Made by a program: the position numbers and the translations under genes. Shown one piece after another: positions 59,223-64,000 of a DNA stretch of 64,000 bases. Under the pieces are notes generated by a model, which was not told where the DNA came from, ran no database searches, and was given only the letters and a program-made list of their open reading frames with translations. Source of the stretch: Chloroflexota bacterium (GTDB taxonomy: Bacteria; Chloroflexota; UBA11872; VXOZ01); the NCBI GenBank assembly GCA_022824225.1, contig JAJEAH010000034.1, positions 44,260 through 108,259 on the forward strand. Direction: 5' to 3'. The stretch's first letter is position 1. Every line of letters starts with the position of its first letter.

Positions 59223-61028
59223 CTAGTGCACGGCGCTTTCCACGTACTCCAACGACTGGTGCCGGAAGTACGTGTCATAGAGTTCCGCGTAGTGGCCGCC
59301 CGATGCGAGCAGCGACCGGTGGGTACCTTCCTCCATGATGCGCCCGGAGTCCAGCACCAGGATGCGGTCCGCGTGCTGCACTGTGTAGAGGCGGTGCGCA
59401 ATCACGATGGACGTGCGGTCCCGCATGATGGCCTCGATGCCGTCCTGGATCTGCACTTCCGTAAAGGGGTCCACACTTGCCGTGGCTTCATCGAGAATGA
59501 AGACTGCGGGGTCGTGCAGCATGACCCTGGCGAGAGCCACCAATTGGCGCTGGCCCATTGAGAGGCTGCCGCCGCGCTCGCCCACGTCGGTCTCCAGGCC
59601 GTCGGGCAGGCCCGACAGCCACGTGCCACCGGCAATGTGCGCCACCGCGCGGCGCACGTCCTCATCAGAGGCATCCGGCTTGCCGTAGCGGATGTTCTCG
59701 CCCACCGTGCCGCTGAACAAGAACGGCGACTGGGGCACGATGCCGATCTGACGGCGGTAGCCCGCCAGATCGAACGAACGAATGTCCCGCCCATCCACCA
59801 GCAGGTCGCCCTCCTGGAACTCATAGAACCGCGCCAAGAGCCGTACGAGGCTAGTCTTGCCCGAACCGGTATGTCCCACCAGCGCGATGGATTCCCCCGG
59901 GCTAATGGAAAGGCTGAAGTCCGGCAGCACGACTTCGCCGGGTTGGTAGCTGAAGCCCACACCGCGAAACTCGAACCCGCCCCGCATGTCGTCTGCGGAT
60001 GCGTCGCCGGTCTGCACCACCCGCGGGTCGGCGTCGATGAGGCCGAAAACGCGCTCGCTGGCCGAAAGGCCGTTCTGAAACTGGCTCCAAAACGATGCGA
60101 TCTGCGTCAATGGAAACCAGAAGAACATGAGGGCCTGGATGAAGAGATACCAATCGCCCACGCTCATGGCGCCCGACGCCGTATTAAGGCCGCCGAAATA
60201 CACGATGACGGCTGAGCCGATGCCGGCCGTGGCGTTGAAAACGGGAAAGAACGTATTGAAGACAATGCCCTGCCGGAAGTTCACGCGGTAGGCTTGCTGG
60301 TTTATGCGGAGGAAATCGTCGTAGACCGCCCGCTCCTGGCGGAAGACTTTGGCAACGGCAATGCCGCTGATGGATTCCTCGATGTGCGCGTTTACGCGGG
60401 CCATGATGCGCCGGGAATGCAATGAGGTCTCGCGCGCAATCCGGCGAAACACCAAGGAAATGGACACCACCACAGGCGCCATTGCCAACGTGATGAGCGC
60501 CAACTGCAGATTGATGAAGAGCAATACCGCGCCCATCAGAATCACCAGCATGATCTGGCTGATGAGATTCATGGTGAGAGAGACGGTCTCGGCAAAGCCG
60601 TCGGTATCCGACGAGACGCGGCTCACCAACTTGCCGGTGGGCTGATCGTCGAAGAATGACAGATCGTGCCCCATGGTGGCGTTGAACGCGTCTTCCCGGA
60701 TTTTCAACGTGACGTTGCCGATGGCCACGGCCCCCACGAACTGGCGCACGAAATTCAGGGTCCAGGAGAAGCTGCTCAAGACCAGAATGGCAACGACCAG
60801 CAGCGCTACCGCTTGGATCCTGGGGTCCTCCACCACCCGGTCGATGCCCCGGGAGATCAGAAACGGCACTGCCGTATCCGTGAGCGCGGCTATGAAAATG
60901 GCGCCCGCCACCAACAGCATATACCGCCCCTGCGGGCGAAAATACGTGACTATCCGGCGCAGCAAGGCGCGGTCGCTGTACTCACGGTCATACGCGTCCG
61001 CATCCAGGCCGTCCATCACGAAGCCCAT
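59223..61028 (-). CDS. ABC exporter half-transporter (consensus-site NBD)
   Basis: 601 residues from ATG 61028 (AGAGGTCGG upstream). Six membrane segments, then an NBD with Walker A VGHTGSGKTS, Q-loop IVPQSPFLFSG, signature LSMGQRQLVALARV, Walker B FILDEATASVD with catalytic Glu, and H-loop AHRLYTV. The signature has Met instead of Gly (LSMGQ). With the adjacent gene (61328) it would make a heterodimer in which this Walker-B Glu and the partner's LSGGQ form the working site. Exports lipids, drugs or peptides; substrate unknown. Terminates close to the MDR dehydrogenase start. Confidence 0.93.
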   Translation of the reverse strand: MGFVMDGLDADAYDREYSDRALLRRIVTYFRPQGRYMLLVAGAIFIAALTDTAVPFLISRGIDRVVEDPRIQAVALLVVAILVLSSFSWTLNFVRQFVGAVAIGNVTLKIREDAFNATMGHDLSFFDDQPTGKLVSRVSSDTDGFAETVSLTMNLISQIMLVILMGAVLLFINLQLALITLAMAPVVVSISLVFRRIARETSLHSRRIMARVNAHIEESISGIAVAKVFRQERAVYDDFLRINQQAYRVNFRQGIVFNTFFPVFNATAGIGSAVIVYFGGLNTASGAMSVGDWYLFIQALMFFWFPLTQIASFWSQFQNGLSASERVFGLIDADPRVVQTGDASADDMRGGFEFRGVGFSYQPGEVVLPDFSLSISPGESIALVGHTGSGKTSLVRLLARFYEFQEGDLLVDGRDIRSFDLAGYRRQIGIVPQSPFLFSGTVGENIRYGKPDASDEDVRRAVAHIAGGTWLSGLPDGLETDVGERGGSLSMGQRQLVALARVMLHDPAVFILDEATASVDPFTEVQIQDGIEAIMRDRTSIVIAHRLYTVQHADRILVLDSGRIMEEGTHRSLLASGGHYAELYDTYFRHQSLEYVESAVH

Positions 61029-61327
61029 CAGACCGACCTCTTTGCCAATGTGGTATCTGTCACGTAACTGTTCTCCCGGCGCTTTGGCAGTGGCGGCCAC
61101 GCAAATGCCAGTGTGCCCTGCGTGCGTGAAACCTCTGTCGCGCACTTGCCAACGAATTCACTGCCCCAAGCTCGCCTCGGGCCGCAAGGATCGGCCTCAC
61201 CGCCAAAGTCACTCTCACAATTCCCAGTGTGTTGGCGTCGTGTTCTTGTCTGCAATTCGGAATCCGCTCAAGAGCTCGACTACACCCGACCGGAACGTTG
61301 CGCCGCCCACTCGTAAACCGATTATTC
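61029..61327. other. Gap between the two exporter halves
   Basis: 299 bases; long for an operon. No gene or strong hairpin was seen. Confidence 0.4.
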
Positions 61328-63127
61328 TCAGTCCCCGACCGTGGTCGCCGGCAGCGTGGCGGCATAGCGCTCATCCCGGTGAGCGAAGATTTCGCGATAT
61401 GCCTGGCTGCGCTCCATCAGCTCCTCATGAGTCCCTTGGTCTTCCAGCGCGCCGCCGCGCAAAACCAGGATTCTATCGGCCCAGCGAATTTGGGAGAGCC
61501 GGTGGGTGATCAAGAACGTGGTCCGGCCGTGCAGAATGTTGCGCAGCGCGCGCTGGATCTGGTCTTCTGTTGCGCTGTCGATGGCGCTGGTGGAGTCGTC
61601 GAGCACCAAGATGCGCGGATCGGCCAGAAAAGCGCGGGCTATGGCGATGCGCTGGCGTTGTCCGCCGGAAAGCGTCACGCCCCGCTCGCCCACCACCGTA
61701 TCGTAGCCGTCCTGGAAACTCATGATGAAGTCGTGGGCCTGGGCCTGTTTGGCGACGGCCTCGATTTCCTGGCGAGTAACCGGCCGGCGCACGCCAAAGG
61801 CGATATTCTCCGCCAGCGTGCGGGAAAAGAGGAAGATGTCCTGGTCGATGGTGGCAACCTGCGAACGCAGCGACTCCATGGACCAGTCCCGCACGTCCAC
61901 GCCGTCGATGAGCACGCGGCCGTCGGAGACTTCGTAGATTCGATTGATGAGGCGCGTGAGCGTCGACTTGCCGGAACCGGTCTGCCCCACGATGGCAACC
62001 GTTTCCCCCGGTTGCGCCCGAAAGCTGACGTTCTTTACTGCCGGGGCGTGCCGGTACGTGAAAGAAACACCCTCGAAGACCACATCCCCTTCGATGCGCT
62101 GAGCGGCGCCGGACCGGTTCTCATCGATCTCGGTTTCTGCGTTCAAAATGGCAAGAATCCGCTCGGAGCCCGCCACCCCTAGCCTGACCATGGCAAAGGC
62201 AAAGATGGAGACGAACGTGGGAAACCGCAGTATGCCAAGCAAGCCCATGAAGGCGATGACTTCACCGATGGTCAGAACGCCGTTGGCGTAGAGATACAGT
62301 GAGTGCGCCAGTCCGAGAGCCAGCGTGATCGAGAACATGAGCAGGGGCAGGTAGAGCGCCTGAATCTTGCCCTGTTTGACGAACAGGTCGCGGTAGTCGT
62401 TGGCGAGCGCGCGAAAGCGCTTGAATTCCTGACGCTCCTGGGCGTTGGACTTCACCACCTCGATGCCGGAAATCGCTTCAGTGAGCGAGGCATTGAGGAC
62501 CCCAAACTGCGCGCGCAGCGCGCCGGCCACCGGGCCCAGACGCCGCAGGTAGTTGCGCAGGGCAAAGATGAACAGCACGAGGAAGATCAGAGGAACCGGC
62601 AGCAGTTCCACCCGCAGGAACGCGACGGCCACCATGGGCACTACCATGAAGACGAGCCACTCGGATAGCAGGAGCAGGCCAGGGTTTACCATGAATTGGA
62701 TCTGCCGCACGTCATTGGTGGCGCGGGCCATGATGTCGCCCACTCTCTGCTGGCCGTGGAAAGTCTGACTCTTGCCCAGCAGATTGACGTAGAGCTCGTC
62801 CCGCACGTCCCGTTCCATTCGCAAGGCCAGGACTTCGGCCAGGTAGTTCGCCAGCAGTTGCAGTACGCCGCGAAACACGCTGATGCCGAGGATTGCCAGG
62901 GCAAACCCCAGCAATATGCTTAACTCGCCGTCGGCCTCCGCCACTGCATCGAAGGCGTTGCCCATGAGCCTGGGCACTTGCACTGCCGCAATCACCACGG
63001 CGGCGCGAAATATCGTGCCCACCACCACGTGTGCCGGATAGCGCATGGCATGGCTTGTCAGCCACCGCAGTACCGATGACCGGTCGTAATGGTGTTCGCC
63101 GTCCGGCGTAAACTCGCGCTTGTTCAC
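61328..63127 (-). CDS. ABC exporter half-transporter (degenerate-site NBD)
   Basis: 599 residues if started at GTG 63127, which has GGAG about 7 bases upstream; ATG 63163 is possible but lacks a site. Membrane segments include HVVVGTIFRAAVVIAAVQV and ILLGFALAILGISVFRGVL. NBD: Walker A VGQTGSGKSTLTRL, Q-loop TIDQDIFLFS, LSGGQRQRIAIARA, Walker B LVLDDSTSAID where the catalytic Glu is Asp, H-loop THRLSQI. That replacement is the mark of the degenerate subunit of heterodimeric exporters (TM287/288, BmrC/D-like). Partner is the gene at 59223. Confidence 0.92.
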   Translation of the reverse strand: MNKREFTPDGEHHYDRSSVLRWLTSHAMRYPAHVVVGTIFRAAVVIAAVQVPRLMGNAFDAVAEADGELSILLGFALAILGISVFRGVLQLLANYLAEVLALRMERDVRDELYVNLLGKSQTFHGQQRVGDIMARATNDVRQIQFMVNPGLLLLSEWLVFMVVPMVAVAFLRVELLPVPLIFLVLFIFALRNYLRRLGPVAGALRAQFGVLNASLTEAISGIEVVKSNAQERQEFKRFRALANDYRDLFVKQGKIQALYLPLLMFSITLALGLAHSLYLYANGVLTIGEVIAFMGLLGILRFPTFVSIFAFAMVRLGVAGSERILAILNAETEIDENRSGAAQRIEGDVVFEGVSFTYRHAPAVKNVSFRAQPGETVAIVGQTGSGKSTLTRLINRIYEVSDGRVLIDGVDVRDWSMESLRSQVATIDQDIFLFSRTLAENIAFGVRRPVTRQEIEAVAKQAQAHDFIMSFQDGYDTVVGERGVTLSGGQRQRIAIARAFLADPRILVLDDSTSAIDSATEDQIQRALRNILHGRTTFLITHRLSQIRWADRILVLRGGALEDQGTHEELMERSQAYREIFAHRDERYAATLPATTVGD

Positions 63128-63278
63128 TCGCGTCTCCGAGAATCGTGTGCGCCTGCCACCCATTTACTATAGCACTCAGTAGTTCCTGCCATGTTTGCCG
63201 AAGGCCGCATATACCACAGGACGCTGGCAAGAACGATCGCCTCCCTGCAAAACCGCTAAGCTGCCCGCTATAGGCACT

Positions 63279-63308
63279 TGTTCTTGCGGTCGGATTCTCG
63301 GTACATTA
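63279..63308 (+). promoter_or_regulatory. Promoter of the lipoprotein gene
   Basis: TTGTTC (63279-63284), 18-base spacer, TACATT (63303-63308); the start codon is 38 bases on. Confidence 0.5.
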
Positions 63309-63345
63309 GAAGGAAGAGCCTATAGAGAGCGCAAAATGGGGAGTC

Positions 63346-63930
63346 ATGTTCGTAGTGAATAGACTAGACGTGCGAGGCGTGCAACCGCGACTCTGGCGCT
63401 GCGCCGCGATCCTCGTTCTCGGCGCACTCTACCTGACCGGGTGCATCGCGCAGCCGCAGGGCGTCATCATCAATACCAAGCCCACGCCCACGCCCACGCC
63501 GTTCGTGGGCGACCCAAACAATCCAACCATCCTCGAGGTGACGGTGGCGGACAACACAGTGCCGCCCACCGGCGTGGGCGTCATTTGGATCAATCGCAGC
63601 GAGGGCTGGGCGCCGTACATTAGCCCGGGGGACGGCCGCCTGCCCCCTGATGAGTACGGCGTGCAGATTTATATCGACGATGAGCGGATTGGCGTCTTTT
63701 GGCCCGACGAATATGGAATAGTGGGCCCGCGGCCCCTGGCCATACCACAGAACGTATGGGGGTTCGAATTGGGCCAGCACTCGCTCAAGTTCGTGCAGCA
63801 AGGGCCGGCAGTATGGCGGGAATCCGCGCCGGTGGTGCTCGTGGTAACGGAGGACTTCAAGCCCACGCCCACCGTTCCGCCAACCCCGACGCCGCTGCCG
63901 TTGCCGACGCCGTCGCCCACGCCGTCGTAG
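63346..63930 (+). CDS. Proline-rich lipoprotein, function unknown
   Basis: 194 residues. Lipoprotein signal with a long n-region, hydrophobic AAILVLGALYLTG and lipidated Cys33. A PTPTPTPF linker follows, then a compact domain of about 110 residues (NPTILEVTVADNTVPP; SEGWAPYISPGDGR; VQIYIDDERIGVFW; VWGFELGQHSLKFVQQGP) that looks like an Ig-like or beta-sandwich fold. The C-terminus ends with Pro/Thr repeats. GGGGAG precedes ATG 63346. Its stop is 3 bases before the next gene. No family is recognised. Confidence 0.7.
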   Translation: MFVVNRLDVRGVQPRLWRCAAILVLGALYLTGCIAQPQGVIINTKPTPTPTPFVGDPNNPTILEVTVADNTVPPTGVGVIWINRSEGWAPYISPGDGRLPPDEYGVQIYIDDERIGVFWPDEYGIVGPRPLAIPQNVWGFELGQHSLKFVQQGPAVWRESAPVVLVVTEDFKPTPTVPPTPTPLPLPTPSPTPS

Positions 63931-63933
63931 GCT

Positions 63934-64000
63934 ATGTCCGGGTCTGCCGGCCGCGGCATCGGCATAGTGCTGCTGGCCGCGGGGGAGTCGCGGCGCATGA
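63934..64000 (+). CDS. MobA/MocA-like nucleotidyltransferase, partial
   Basis: Only 22 codons are visible before the window ends. The N-terminus GIGIVLLAAGESRRM is the nucleotide-binding start of the MobA-like NTP transferase family (molybdenum cofactor cytidylyl- or guanylyltransferases and relatives). It starts 3 bases after the lipoprotein stop, so the two may be coupled. Confidence 0.7.
   Translation, partial: MSGSAGRGIGIVLLAAGESRRM

Overview
The window is GC-rich bacterial chromosome (about 60% GC by eye) with no rRNA operon, phage, transposase or CRISPR array. Gene content (Tat-type lipoprotein solute-binding proteins, Gfo/Idh/MocA oxidoreductases, paired P450s, CocE hydrolase, VapBC, many short palindromic interspersed repeats) best fits an uncultured member of the Chloroflexota or a similar free-living or host-associated heterotroph. 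This is inference from gene families; no marker gene was searched. Housekeeping genes (secG, dnaX, rpsU, alaS, mnmA, dinB, aroF, aroA, one tRNA-Arg) show ordinary chromosome. || Layout. 1-1900 (minus): secG, a family-5 peptide-binding protein and the start of cinA. 2.9-6.1 kb: dnaX and a LarA-like (DUF2088) protein. 6.3-6.9 kb: a small protein plus retropepsin-like protease pair. 7.2-11.6 kb: an SDR, two paralogous P450s and a LysE exporter between them. 11.8-13.5 kb: tRNA-Arg(UCU) and dinB. 14.1-21.4 kb: an NHL propeller protein and a minus-strand carbohydrate locus made of two family-1 binding proteins flanking two Gfo/Idh/MocA dehydrogenases. 21.7-28.8 kb: rpsU, gmd, a PchB/chorismate-mutase-like enzyme, a degenerate stand-alone CinA-C protein, an enolase-superfamily/Gfo pair and a lipoprotein. 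28.9-29.5 kb: a lower-GC pocket with a degenerate SNase-like gene and a small membrane protein. || 29.7-33.0 kb is the aromatic operon: a near-consensus promoter, a roughly 330-nt structured leader ending in an intrinsic terminator, then DAHP synthase, an AhpD-like protein and EPSP synthase. 33.3-41.6 kb and scattered genes (gmd, DegT aminotransferase, two GT2 enzymes, a GT-C membrane protein, a sugar epimerase, and a large protein joining a glycosidase-like domain to an O-antigen-ligase-like membrane domain) point to cell-surface polysaccharide synthesis. 42-50.5 kb: mnmA, a hotdog thioesterase, two tandem binding proteins without permeases, GT2, CocE and VapBC. 50.8-64 kb: alaS, DegT, a YesL-like protein with a CUT1 ABC ATPase, an MDR dehydrogenase, a heterodimeric ABC exporter, a lipoprotein and the start of a MobA-like nucleotidyltransferase. 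|| Points that stand out: (1) the attenuator-like leader in front of DAHP synthase, with mutually exclusive pairings; (2) the glycosidase/O-antigen-ligase fusion; (3) five solute-binding proteins and one ATPase but no permease, with palindromes at the predicted transcription starts of two binding-protein genes; (4) several families of palindromic and tandem short repeats filling intergenic space. Promoters, terminators and RNA pairings were found by eye and are predictions.
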